Shown: positions 31,141 to 38,929 of the stretch, one piece after another
How the letters are laid out: each line of letters opens with the position of its first letter
How positions within the stretch are numbered: position 1 is the first letter of the stretch
Source: a virus
IMG/VR virus record: IMGVR_UViG_3300032144_000385
Location: 1-64,000 of that record
Length of the DNA stretch: 64,000 bases
Direction: 5' to 3' (one strand)
Notes under the pieces: model-generated
The model's input: the letters and a program-made list of their open reading frames with translations, nothing else
Told to the model about the DNA's origin: nothing
The model's database searches: none
Position numbers and translations under genes: made by a program

Positions 31141-32264
31141 CGGATCAGTCCTTGGCTCAGGGGGAGCGCGTGGTCGGGGAGGGGGAGGATCGGCTCGCGC
31201 GAGACGTCGAGGCCGCGCGCGGCCGCGACCTCGCGGATCGCGGGGGTGTTGTTCCCGGCGATGCGCGTCGCGCCGTCGGGGATGTTAGTGGTCTGGACCT
31301 GCAGGCCGCGACCGTAGATCGCGTTGCCCTCGATCGTGAGGCTGCGGCAGGAGCGGTGCGAGCCCGGGGAGAGGTTCCCGACGCGGATCACGGTCGAGTA
31401 GCCCTCGGGGCCGCCGTCGGCGCGGATCAGGTTGCGCCGGATGATCACGTCGCCGTTCCGGTAGGGCGAGTCCTGCGCGCCCTGCGGCCAGCCGCGCAGC
31501 GAGCCGTCGTCGACCATGATGGCGCGCGCGTGGAGCGGGGTGTCGCTCGGCATCCAGAACTGGTTGTCCTCCACCGTGAGGTGGGAGGCCCCGCCCTCGC
31601 ACACGATGGCCCCGCTGCCGCGGGAGGTCCAGGGCATGCCGGTTCGCTTGAAGACGCACCGGCGGATGACCTGACGCGCGCGGGGGCCCGGCCAGGGGAC
31701 CTCCTCGCGGTCGGGGCGCGCCTTGACGTGCTGCGCGCCCGACTCCATGAACTCGACCGCCTCGATCAGGCTGCCGAGGTCGGCCCAGCAGTGCTGGTAG
31801 ACCGAGTGCTCGGTCGAGCGCCCGTACCAGACCACGCCGTGGCGGAGCAGGAGGTCGGCCCGGTAGGTGAAGATCCCCCAGCACACCGAGGAGACCTGGC
31901 CCGCCGCCGGGTCCTCGGCCACGAGCTCGAAGTCCTCGACCTCCAGGCGGAAGCGCCGGGAGAGCGGGGCGACCGAGTCCGGCTCCCCGGCCATGAGCGC
32001 CGAGCGCCCGCGACCGTGGATGCTCAGGCTCTCGAAGCGGACCGTGCCCTGGTGCTCGGCGACGAAGAGGTTGGTCCAGACTCCGGGGGCGGGGCGGATG
32101 CGCGTGCGGCCGCGCCCGCGGCCGATGAACCGGACCCCGCGGTAGCCCTGGGCGAGCCAGGTCGCCGGGTCGTAGAGCCGCCCCCCGTTGTCGAGGCGCC
32201 GGCCGACGTCGAACCCCGGGACGTCGCCCTCGGGGAGCCTGATCTCGAGAAGTCCCTTAGCCAT
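31137..32264 (-). CDS. right-handed beta-helix protein
   Basis: 375 aa, ATG start. Repeated short strands and turns with Asn and Gly (VRFESLSIHGRGRSALMAG, IRRCVFKRTGMPW, LTVEDNQFWMPS, VIIRRNLIRADGG, SLTIEGNAIYGRG) are typical of pectate-lyase-like parallel beta-helices. Such folds occur in tailspike depolymerases, but the gene is in the replication region rather than with the tail genes. No signal peptide. It may be a virion enzyme or an intracellular carbohydrate-binding protein. Confidence 0.75.
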   Translation of the reverse strand: MAKGLLEIRLPEGDVPGFDVGRRLDNGGRLYDPATWLAQGYRGVRFIGRGRGRTRIRPAPGVWTNLFVAEHQGTVRFESLSIHGRGRSALMAGEPDSVAPLSRRFRLEVEDFELVAEDPAAGQVSSVCWGIFTYRADLLLRHGVVWYGRSTEHSVYQHCWADLGSLIEAVEFMESGAQHVKARPDREEVPWPGPRARQVIRRCVFKRTGMPWTSRGSGAIVCEGGASHLTVEDNQFWMPSDTPLHARAIMVDDGSLRGWPQGAQDSPYRNGDVIIRRNLIRADGGPEGYSTVIRVGNLSPGSHRSCRSLTIEGNAIYGRGLQVQTTNIPDGATRIAGNNTPAIREVAAARGLDVSREPILPLPDHALPLSQGLIR

Positions 32265-33285
32265 GTTGCTCCTGTTCGCCGGCCGCCCGCAGGCGGGACC
32301 GGATGATCTCCACGTAGCCTACCTCCCGCTCGACCAGGAGGAAGGGCACGCCCTCGAGCGCGCACGCGATCCCGGTCGTGCCGGACCCGGCGAACGGGTC
32401 GAGGACGAGGTTCTCCCCTGGACCGCGGACCAGACGAACGAGCCAGCGCATCAGCTCGACGGGCTTGACGGTCGGGTGATTGTTTCCCTCGCCGCGGTCG
32501 CGCTTCGACGCCTTGGCGCAGTAGAAGAAGCGAGAGGCGCCGCCGGGCACGTCGTGTGGCTTGCACGGGACGGGCGGACCCATCTCGCCGAGACGGCCGT
32601 GCCCTGGCCGCGGACGGCCCGTCGCCTTGAGAGGCGCCGCCTGGCCCTTGTCAGGAGCCTGCTCGTCGAGCATCGCGGCGGCCTCCTCGTCGAGCACAAC
32701 ATTGGCGGGCCAACGCCCTTCTGTAAAGGTGCCCAGTGAGCGCGATCCGTTGATCCCACTGCCGTACACGTCTCCGTCTAGCGCCTTGTCGTTACGGCGT
32801 TCAATGTGCGGTCGCTCGCCACTCTCGATCCTACACCCGTCGATGTTCAGCGCGCCCGTGCCGTGCTCGCGGCAGTTGCGCTCGACCGTGCCGACGAGCG
32901 GCTTACGCGCGAGGATGATCGGCTCCCACGCGGGCTTGAGCGCGGTGCCGAAGCCAGCGAACTCGCCGTCGAGGTTCTTCGACTTCGGGAAGCCCTGCCC
33001 GTACATCCACGCGAGGCAGTCGCGGATCTCGAAGCCCGCGTCCTCCATCGCGCAGGTCAGGCGGTGGAATGCGCGCGTGCCCCCGAAGACGAGCGCGTGC
33101 CCGCCGGGGCGGAGGACGCGCAGGGCCTCGCGCCAGACCTCGGTCGGCGGCTGCACCTTGTCCCAGCCCTTGCCCATGAACTCGAGGCCGTAGGGCGGGT
33201 CCGTCACGATCGCGGTGACGCAGCCGTCCGGCAGGTCGCGTAGGACCTCGAGGCAGTCGCCGTGCACCACGCGCGCGTCGCTCAC
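32257..33285 (-). CDS. DNA methyltransferase (N4-cytosine/N6-adenine, beta type)
   Basis: 342 aa, GTG in a GTGA overlap. VVHGDCLEVLRDLPD then motif IV TDPPYGLEFMGKGWD near the N-terminus, a central target-recognition region, and motif I DPFAGSGTTGIAC near the C-terminus: the beta-class order. Conserved FHRLTCAMEDAGFEIRD and HPTVKPVELMRWLVRL. It probably methylates phage DNA to evade restriction. Second methyltransferase of the window besides that at 252-2807. Confidence 0.93.
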   Translation of the reverse strand: MSDARVVHGDCLEVLRDLPDGCVTAIVTDPPYGLEFMGKGWDKVQPPTEVWREALRVLRPGGHALVFGGTRAFHRLTCAMEDAGFEIRDCLAWMYGQGFPKSKNLDGEFAGFGTALKPAWEPIILARKPLVGTVERNCREHGTGALNIDGCRIESGERPHIERRNDKALDGDVYGSGINGSRSLGTFTEGRWPANVVLDEEAAAMLDEQAPDKGQAAPLKATGRPRPGHGRLGEMGPPVPCKPHDVPGGASRFFYCAKASKRDRGEGNNHPTVKPVELMRWLVRLVRGPGENLVLDPFAGSGTTGIACALEGVPFLLVEREVGYVEIIRSRLRAAGEQEQHG

Positions 33286-34511
33286 CTGATCACCGTCACC
33301 CTTCTGCTGGCCCGCGTTACCGCCGTGTAGAGCCACCGCCGCGCGTCGGGGCCGAAGTCGCGCGACTCGTCCACCACGCAGACCGAGGGCCACCCGGAGC
33401 CCTGGCTCTTGTGCGCGGTGAGGGCGTAGGCGAAGTCGAAGCACTGGGCCGAGCGGACCTCGTAGGGCTTCGGCTGGTCGCCGCGGAAGTACTGCAGGTG
33501 CGACTCCACCGTGACGGTGGCCTCGCCGCCCTCCTCGCGCACGGCGAGGATCGCCCGGTCGGCGTCCAGGCGCTCGGCCGCGAGGCAGCGCCACTGCGCG
33601 CCGTTCAGGAGGCCGACGTCGTGGTCGTTGCGGAGGCACACGAGGCGGTCGCCCGGGACGGGGCAGAGGGGGTCCGCGCCCGGGAGCAGGGCCTCGCGGA
33701 GCTGGCGGTTCAGGGCGCGGCGCGTTGCGTTGCGTCCGCACACGACCTGGTCGAAGGCCGAGGCCGCGTCGGCGAGCTTGACGTCCCGGCGGCGCACGAC
33801 CTCGGCGAGGCCCTTCTCGTTCTCGTCGCGCCCGTAGTCGATCGCCTCGCCGCGCCGGACCCGGGTGGCGAGCGCCAGGACGGGGCTTCCCGCCGCCTGG
33901 CGGTGCACCTCCTCGAGGAGCAGGTCGGGGGTCTGGCGCGGGTCGGTGAAGTAGCCGCGGTCCCCGACGGGGGGCAGCTGCGAGGGGTCGCCGAGGGCGA
34001 GGATCGGCACCTCGAAGGAGAGGAGGTCCCGGCCCATCGTCTCGCCGATCATGGACACCTCGTCGAGGACGAGGAGCGCCGCGTCGCGGAGGTCGGAGGT
34101 CGTGTTCAGCGTCCAGGAGGGGCGGCGCAGGTTCGCCATCTCCTCGTCGTGCTCGGCCTGCAGCTCGCGCCGGCGGTCGGCGTCGGGCTCCGCGCGCAGG
34201 CGCTCGGCGAGCTCGCGGAGGTGCGCGGTGCACTGCTGGCGCGGCCGGTAGATCAGCTTGTGGACGGTCGAGGCGCCCTCGCAGCCCTTGGCGCGCATGA
34301 CGTGCGCGGCCTTGCCCGTGAAGGCGGCGTAGCGCACGGCGCCTCCGGCCGCGGCGGCCGCGTGGACCGCGAGGGTCGACTTCCCGCTGCCGGCCGGCCC
34401 GAAGAACCGGAAGACGCCGGGCTCGCGGGTGGCGCCCGGCGCGCGGGGGTCGGCGAGCCAGGCGCGTACGCGCTCGAGCGCGGCCTGTTGGGAGGCGGAG
34501 AGGTCGATCAC
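33282..34511 (-). CDS. RecD-like SF1B helicase
   Basis: 409 aa, GTG in a GTGA overlap. Walker A GPAGSGKST (near 40), FTGKAAHVMRAKG, Walker B LVLDEVSMIG, motif III GDPSQLPPVGD, and the C-terminal ALTAHKSQGSGWP and YTAVTRASRRV. Resembles Dda/RecD2 helicases acting 5'-3' on DNA in phage replication or recombination. Confidence 0.92.
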   Translation of the reverse strand: MIDLSASQQAALERVRAWLADPRAPGATREPGVFRFFGPAGSGKSTLAVHAAAAAGGAVRYAAFTGKAAHVMRAKGCEGASTVHKLIYRPRQQCTAHLRELAERLRAEPDADRRRELQAEHDEEMANLRRPSWTLNTTSDLRDAALLVLDEVSMIGETMGRDLLSFEVPILALGDPSQLPPVGDRGYFTDPRQTPDLLLEEVHRQAAGSPVLALATRVRRGEAIDYGRDENEKGLAEVVRRRDVKLADAASAFDQVVCGRNATRRALNRQLREALLPGADPLCPVPGDRLVCLRNDHDVGLLNGAQWRCLAAERLDADRAILAVREEGGEATVTVESHLQYFRGDQPKPYEVRSAQCFDFAYALTAHKSQGSGWPSVCVVDESRDFGPDARRWLYTAVTRASRRVTVIR

Positions 34512-34705
34512 TCGGGGACCTCGTCCCTCGCGCCCACGACCAGCCGCCGGACGCCCTCCTGGTCCACGGCGTACACGGCCCAGGTGCCGTCGCGGCGGAG
34601 GACCTGCGTGAGAACCTGGCCGCTCGGGCCGTGGCCCCAGCGGACGGAGATCGAGCGGGCGCGCGCGGCGCGCAGCATCTCGGCGGGGTCTCGCTCGTCG
34701 GTCAT
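34508..34705 (-). CDS. small hypothetical protein (65 aa)
   Basis: I take the ATG at 34705; a GTG about 100 bases earlier is possible but yields a non-protein-like start. DPAEMLRAARARSISVRWGHGPSGQVLTQVLRRDGTWAVYAV gives a helix and four strands. No family recognised. Confidence 0.5.
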   Translation of the reverse strand: MTDERDPAEMLRAARARSISVRWGHGPSGQVLTQVLRRDGTWAVYAVDQEGVRRLVVGARDEVPE

Positions 34706-34891
34706 GGTTTGATCGGGTCCGGGGTTCGGTGGCCGCCCACCCCGGGGGACGTCGTTTAGGCACCGCGCCGGAGCCGGTCGACAGAAGCGCGGGTCCTTGC
34801 CACTCACCGCCGCCCGGACCCCTTTCCCAAAGGTCCGATCGGAGGGCCGGCGGGCCGGGGAACGAGATCCTCGGCCCGCCTTGCTCGTCGT
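34706..34891. other. gap with GC-rich hairpin
   Basis: About 190 bases without a convincing gene. It holds an inverted repeat GGCGGGCCG (34849-34857) / CGGCCCGCC (34872-34880) with a 14-base loop. No U-run follows on the minus strand. It could attenuate transcription between the 289-aa gene and the helicase operon. Confidence 0.4.
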
Positions 34892-35761
34892 CTAGCCGAA
34901 CACCGGGTCGGAGCTCGCGCCGTCGCCGCTCGCGGCGGTGGCGGCCTCGTCGGCGGGGTCGGCCATCTTCGCGCGGCCGGTCGAGATCATCTCGACGAGC
35001 TCGCTCGCGGCGCGGAACAGGTCCGACGCCGGGTCGATGAGGCTGTCCCGGATCGAGCCCTTCAGCGGCTCGAAGCGGTAGTTGAAGGACACGCCGCTCG
35101 GACGGTCCTCGCGGGCGAGCGTGCAGCGCAGGCGGTGGTACCAGAGGCGGTTGCCGCCGGCCACCTTGAAGCTCTGCAGGCGCGTGTACACCTGCTGGCG
35201 GTAGATCGCGATGTTCGTGCTCTTGAAGGGCAGCACGACGCCGCCGACCGGCGTGACCCCGTCCTCGCCGAGGATCATGGACCACAGGTAGTACGTCTCG
35301 ACGAGCGCGTTGCCGCCCTCGGTCTTGACGTCCTTCGAGAGGCGCTTCGCCGGGTTCTTGTCCGCGTTGAAGCGGGCCATCGCCTGCTTGTAGAGGTCGG
35401 AGTCGATGTCGTGGCGCGCGACGAACTTCCCGCTGCCGGGGTCGCCCGCCCACTCGACGACGCAGTGCTCGATGAAGATCGGCACCATGGCGAACCCGGG
35501 CGTGCCCGGGATCAGCTCGCCCGTCCCCGTGTTCAGGAACATGCCGGGCTGCGCGCCCTTGACGTGCTTGGCGTGGCCGGGGTCGACGGCCTTGCTCATC
35601 TTCTGGAGGATCGCCAGGAACGGCGTCCCCAGGTCCTTGCGGGGGTCGGCGCCCTCGAAGCCGGTGGCGCCGGCGACGCCGCTGTAGTCGAAGGGCACGA
35701 CCGCGCCGGCGGTCGCGGCGGTCGGCTGGACCGCGGTGGTTTCGGGAGAGGGTTGGGTCAT
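34892..35761 (-). CDS. conserved phage protein, possible DNA-binding factor
   Basis: 289 aa, ATG start. Central beta-rich domain with FLAILQKMSKAVDPGHAKHVKGAQPGMFLNTGTGELI and TRLQSFKVAGGNRLWYHRL. The C-terminal tail is acidic and Ser/Asp-rich (ADEAATAASGDGASSDPVFG), as in SSB-like or T7 gp2.5-like proteins, which suggests but does not prove single-strand binding. It precedes the RecD-like helicase gene. Confidence 0.55.
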   Translation of the reverse strand: MTQPSPETTAVQPTAATAGAVVPFDYSGVAGATGFEGADPRKDLGTPFLAILQKMSKAVDPGHAKHVKGAQPGMFLNTGTGELIPGTPGFAMVPIFIEHCVVEWAGDPGSGKFVARHDIDSDLYKQAMARFNADKNPAKRLSKDVKTEGGNALVETYYLWSMILGEDGVTPVGGVVLPFKSTNIAIYRQQVYTRLQSFKVAGGNRLWYHRLRCTLAREDRPSGVSFNYRFEPLKGSIRDSLIDPASDLFRAASELVEMISTGRAKMADPADEAATAASGDGASSDPVFG

Positions 35762-35766
35762 GTTGT

Positions 35767-36306
35767 TCAGTCCGTGACCTTCGCCACGCGGAACACCCGC
35801 GCGCCGAAGAGTTCGAGGGGGATGGCCTCGCCGTTCTCGACGGCGCGGCGGATGTAGGCCTTCAGCTGGCCGGTGTGCACCTCGGCGGCCTCGCGGACGG
35901 CGCCGGGGAAGTCGACCCCGAGGCGGTCGGCGAGCGCGTGCGCGCGCTCCTGCTGGCCGGGGCCGACGGCGACCTCGACCGAGCGCTTGACGAGGCCCCC
36001 CTGGCCGTGGTCCTCGAGCCAGGCGTAGGCGGCGCCGCGCTGGTGCACCGGCGGCTGCTTCACCTGGATCGCGGGCTCCACCACGACGGAGCGGCCGTCG
36101 CGGAGGCGGAACTCGGCGAGGCCGGCCTCGTCCATGGCCTCGGGCAGGCGGCGCTCGACGATCTCCCGGAGGCGGTCGGCGGCGGCCTGGGACTCGAGCG
36201 CCAGGCGCGCGACGTCCGCCTCCGCCGTCCGCATCTCCTCGCCGAGGGCGAGGATCCGCTCGAGACGGTCGGAGGCGGGCGCGCGGGGGGAAGGAGAGTC
36301 GTTCAC
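35767..36306 (-). CDS. conserved phage protein with N-terminal coiled coil
   Basis: 179 aa, ATG start. Helical N-terminus (MRTAEADVARLALESQAAADRLREIVERRLPEAMDEAG), then beta strands FRLRDGRSVVVEPA and a C-terminal VHTGQLKAYIRRAVENGEAIPLELFG. The pattern is familiar from phage genomes as an uncharacterised replication-zone protein. Confidence 0.6.
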   Translation of the reverse strand: MNDSPSPRAPASDRLERILALGEEMRTAEADVARLALESQAAADRLREIVERRLPEAMDEAGLAEFRLRDGRSVVVEPAIQVKQPPVHQRGAAYAWLEDHGQGGLVKRSVEVAVGPGQQERAHALADRLGVDFPGAVREAAEVHTGQLKAYIRRAVENGEAIPLELFGARVFRVAKVTD

Positions 36307-36572
36307 GGCTTGTAGACCCCGTGGTGCAGCCGGCGGGCCGCGCCGGCGAGATCCGAGGGGGTCAGCTCCAGGATGCGCTCGATCTGACCGTGGAAGCGAC
36401 CGGATTCGGTGACCGGGTGCACCGATCCGGACTCGGCGCGGTACGACAGCTCGTGGAGCCGAACGAGCTCCGCGCCCGTCAGGACCAAGGTGAAGCGGTC
36501 CTCCGTGAGGAGCTTCTCGAAGGGACCGTAGTCCTTTTTCTTGACGGGGGGCTCGGTGTTCGCGATGTGCAT
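36303..36572 (-). CDS. hypothetical protein (89 aa)
   Basis: ATG start, AAGGA upstream. FTLVLTGAELVRLHELSYRAESG and IERILELTPSDLAGAARRLHHG are helical. No family recognised. It is separated from the tRNA gene by about 20 bases. Confidence 0.55.
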   Translation of the reverse strand: MHIANTEPPVKKKDYGPFEKLLTEDRFTLVLTGAELVRLHELSYRAESGSVHPVTESGRFHGQIERILELTPSDLAGAARRLHHGVYKP

Positions 36573-36592
36573 GGGTGTTCCTTGTGATAGAC

Positions 36593-36682
36593 GAGCCGGG
36601 ACAGGAGTCGAACCTGCGACCGCGGCGGGATGGTTTCGAACCTCTCCCGTGCTCCGCCGCTCTTCCGTTGAGCTACCGGCTC
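36593..36682 (-). tRNA. atypical tRNA gene, possibly tRNA-Ser(CGA)
   Basis: Acceptor arms GAGCCGG and CCGGCTC, U8-A9, D-stem GCTC/GAGC, T-arm GCAGG-TTCGACT-CCTGT. Between them lies an arm with a 7-base loop TTCGAAA, where CGA would be the anticodon (U33 and A37 in place). The region between the D- and T-arms is longer than normal, with stem GGCGG/CCGCC and internal mismatches, and the acceptor is shifted by one base on the 3' side. No CCA is encoded. It could be a class II tRNA, an unusual tRNA or a decaying one; the identity is uncertain. Confidence 0.65.
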
Positions 36683-36686
36683 GCCA

Positions 36687-38186
36687 CTATCCTACCCGGG
36701 GATCGCGATCGAGCGAGAGCCACTCCCGCATTTCGTCGCCCTGGACCTGGGCCGCGATCTCGCGCTTCGACGCAAGTGCCCGCAGGATAGCGAGATCCAG
36801 CGTCGGCTCGTCGCCGTCCATGGCCACGAGGTCGACGATCTGCACGCTCTTCCGCTGCCCGATCCGGTGCGCCCGGTCCTCGGCCTGGAGGCGCTCGGCG
36901 AGCTTGTGGGACGTGTTGTAGAACACCTCCGCGCCGGCCTCGTTCAGGGTCAGCCCCGTGCCGCCCTTGGACGGGTTCGACACGAAGAACCGGGCGCGGC
37001 CCGCGCGGAAGTCCTCGACCGCGGCGCGCGCCTCGTCCTCGGAGCACGCGCCGTCGTAGCGCGCGGCGGTCTCGCCGGCGGCGGCCAGGGCCGCCAGGAT
37101 GTCGCCGACGTCCCGGCGGAAGCGGCACCAGACGATCGCCTGGCCCTCGATCCCCTCGAGCGTGCGGAGCAGGGCGTCGAGCCGGGGGTTGTCGTCCCCG
37201 ACCCGGAGCTCGGCGCGCTCGCCGTCCTCGCCGGGGAGGTCGGAGGGCGCGTAGCCCGAGGTGACCTGCTGCATCCGGAGGAGGCGCGTGATCACGAGCT
37301 GGGCCGTCACGGTCTCCCCGCCGGCGAGCACGGTCATGGCCTCGTCGCGGAGCTCGCGGTAGGCCCGGCGCTGCGCGGGCGAGAGCTCGAAGTACACGCG
37401 CCGGTAGGTCTTCGGGGGCAGCTCCGGCAGGACGTCGGCCTTGCGAACGCGCGAGGTCAGGGAGTCCACGACCGAGCGCATGGCCTCGAGGTTGCGGTAG
37501 CCGAGGAGCGCCGGGTAGGAGTGGCCGTTCGCGTAGCGGTCCTCCCAGCGGCCGAACGCCGCCTTGAACGCGAAGAACGAGCCGCAGCCCACGGCGCGCC
37601 AGGCGTCGGGGTCCAGGAACCGGAGCTGCGCGTAGACGTCGAACGGACGGTCCGGGACGATCGTCCCGGTGGCGATCCGCCGGTAGGGGGCGTGCGCGGC
37701 CAGGGCGAGGCAGCGCTTGGTCCGGCGCGCGTCGGGGGACTTCAGCATCTGCGACTCGTCCGCCGCCGCGAGGGCGGGGCCCCCGTCGAGGAACCGGCGC
37801 ACGAACTTGGCGCAGTCCTCGGTCATGAGGGCGTCGTAGGAGACGCACAGGCAGAGGAGCGGGCGCTCGGCCGCGGGGGCGAGGAAGGCGGCGCGCGCGG
37901 CCTCGGCGCGCCTGGTGCGCGCGGAGGCGGTGCTCCAGCAGTGGATCCGGCGCGGGAGGTCGTCCGGAAGGTGCTTGGGCAGCTCGTCCTGCGCCCAGGC
38001 GCGGTGCACCCCGTTCGGGGCTAGGGCGAGGAAGCGGTCGATCCGGGCGCCGCGGAACAGGTACGCGGCGTCCGCCACGATCCCGGCGGTCTTGCCGCAG
38101 CCCATCTCCCAGCAGTAGCCCCACGCGCGCGCGTCGCGGTGGGCCAGGTGCTCGGCGAGCTGGAAGGGGTAGAGCTCGGTCGCCAC
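36687..38186 (-). CDS. SNF2-family DNA helicase
   Basis: 499 aa, GTG start. Walker A WEMGCGKTAG (near 27-35), DESQ (near 143), GTIVPDRPFDVYAQL, helicase C domain with QAIVWCRFRRDVGD, NPSKGGTGLTLNEA and motif VI DRAHRIGQRK (near 442). Similar SNF2-like proteins occur in many siphovirus replication modules. First gene after the terminator in the direction of transcription. Confidence 0.95.
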   Translation of the reverse strand: MATELYPFQLAEHLAHRDARAWGYCWEMGCGKTAGIVADAAYLFRGARIDRFLALAPNGVHRAWAQDELPKHLPDDLPRRIHCWSTASARTRRAEAARAAFLAPAAERPLLCLCVSYDALMTEDCAKFVRRFLDGGPALAAADESQMLKSPDARRTKRCLALAAHAPYRRIATGTIVPDRPFDVYAQLRFLDPDAWRAVGCGSFFAFKAAFGRWEDRYANGHSYPALLGYRNLEAMRSVVDSLTSRVRKADVLPELPPKTYRRVYFELSPAQRRAYRELRDEAMTVLAGGETVTAQLVITRLLRMQQVTSGYAPSDLPGEDGERAELRVGDDNPRLDALLRTLEGIEGQAIVWCRFRRDVGDILAALAAAGETAARYDGACSEDEARAAVEDFRAGRARFFVSNPSKGGTGLTLNEAGAEVFYNTSHKLAERLQAEDRAHRIGQRKSVQIVDLVAMDGDEPTLDLAILRALASKREIAAQVQGDEMREWLSLDRDPRVG

Positions 38187-38220
38187 GGGGTCCTGGGAGC
38201 ATACCCGCCCCCGGGGATGA

Positions 38221-38258
38221 AAAGGACGCCCCGCCGGCGAAAACCCGGCGGGGCGTCC
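38221..38258 (-). terminator. intrinsic terminator after the structural operon
   Basis: On the minus strand GGACGCCCCGCCGG - 7-base loop - CCGGCGGGGCGTCC followed by TTTT: a 14-bp stem plus U-run. It separates the tail genes (ending at 38310) from the replication genes (starting at 38186). Confidence 0.85.
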
Positions 38259-38309
38259 AGGGCCGCCCCTCCCCCTTGGGCAGGCCCCTAGTCTACACGG
38301 GCGCGCGCC

Positions 38310-38552
38310 TCAGCGGCCGCCCCCCAGGAACGACCGGACGCCCGTCCAGAGCGCCGCCGCGGCCGCGGTGAGCAGGATGCCGATCATCGCTGCGGCCGCC
38401 TTCCCGCGCGCCGAGGCCGCCGCCAGGCGCAGCTGGCGCAGCCACGCGAGGTCCTGCTGTACGGCCAGCGGGTCCTTCTGGTCGACCCCGATCGCGATCA
38501 GGGTCTCCCGGACGGTCTCCTGCACGATCTCGCGCACCTCGTCGCGGTTCAC
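38310..38552 (-). CDS. small membrane protein, possible holin
   Basis: 80 aa, GTG in a GTGA overlap. EIVQETVRETLIAIGVDQKDPLAVQQDLAWLRQLRLAAASARGKAAAAMIGILLTAAAAALWTGVRSF: an amphipathic N-terminus with DP and LR, then one membrane helix near the C-terminus. Similar proteins sit at the end of phage tail operons and are often called holins, but no lysis enzyme is next to it. Confidence 0.55.
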   Translation of the reverse strand: MNRDEVREIVQETVRETLIAIGVDQKDPLAVQQDLAWLRQLRLAAASARGKAAAAMIGILLTAAAAALWTGVRSFLGGGR

Positions 38553-38929
38553 GGGGCCCCCTCCACCACGATCCGGTAGGCGCGCGCGTAGGCGACCCCC
38601 CAGGCGGCGTCGTGCACCCCCGCCTCGTGCGGGAGGCTCCAGGTGACCGCGTGGGCCCACTCGTGCGCGAGGACGCGCAGCTGGAAGGCCTCGTCGAGGC
38701 CCGAGTCCACGACGACCTGCAGGCGCCCGGGGACGCGCACCCGGCGGTACGTGACCCCGAACATGCACAGCTCCTCGGGGATGCGGCAGACCCGCACGTC
38801 CGTCGGGAGGGCGGGCGGCATCTGCTCCCGGAGCTCCGCCACGGCCGCGGCCATGGAGAGGCTCGGGACCTCCGCGCGGGGGAGCGCGACGCAGGCCGCG
38901 CAGAGCGCGGCGACGAGAAGGATCCTCAT
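38549..38929 (-). CDS. secreted SprT-like metalloprotease
   Basis: 126 aa. Signal peptide MRILLVAALCAACVALPRA; then HEWAHAVTW (zinc site near 89) and AAWGVAYARAYR, matching the cytoplasmic paralogue at 15025-15402. Its position between the tail tip gene and the possible holin, and its export, suggest action on the cell envelope or on periplasmic proteins; an endopeptidase role in lysis is possible. Confidence 0.7.
   Translation of the reverse strand: MRILLVAALCAACVALPRAEVPSLSMAAAVAELREQMPPALPTDVRVCRIPEELCMFGVTYRRVRVPGRLQVVVDSGLDEAFQLRVLAHEWAHAVTWSLPHEAGVHDAAWGVAYARAYRIVVEGAP

Noticed and set aside
34849-34880. Intrinsic terminator in the gap at 34706-34891
   Set aside because: A 9-bp stem is present but no U-run follows on either strand.
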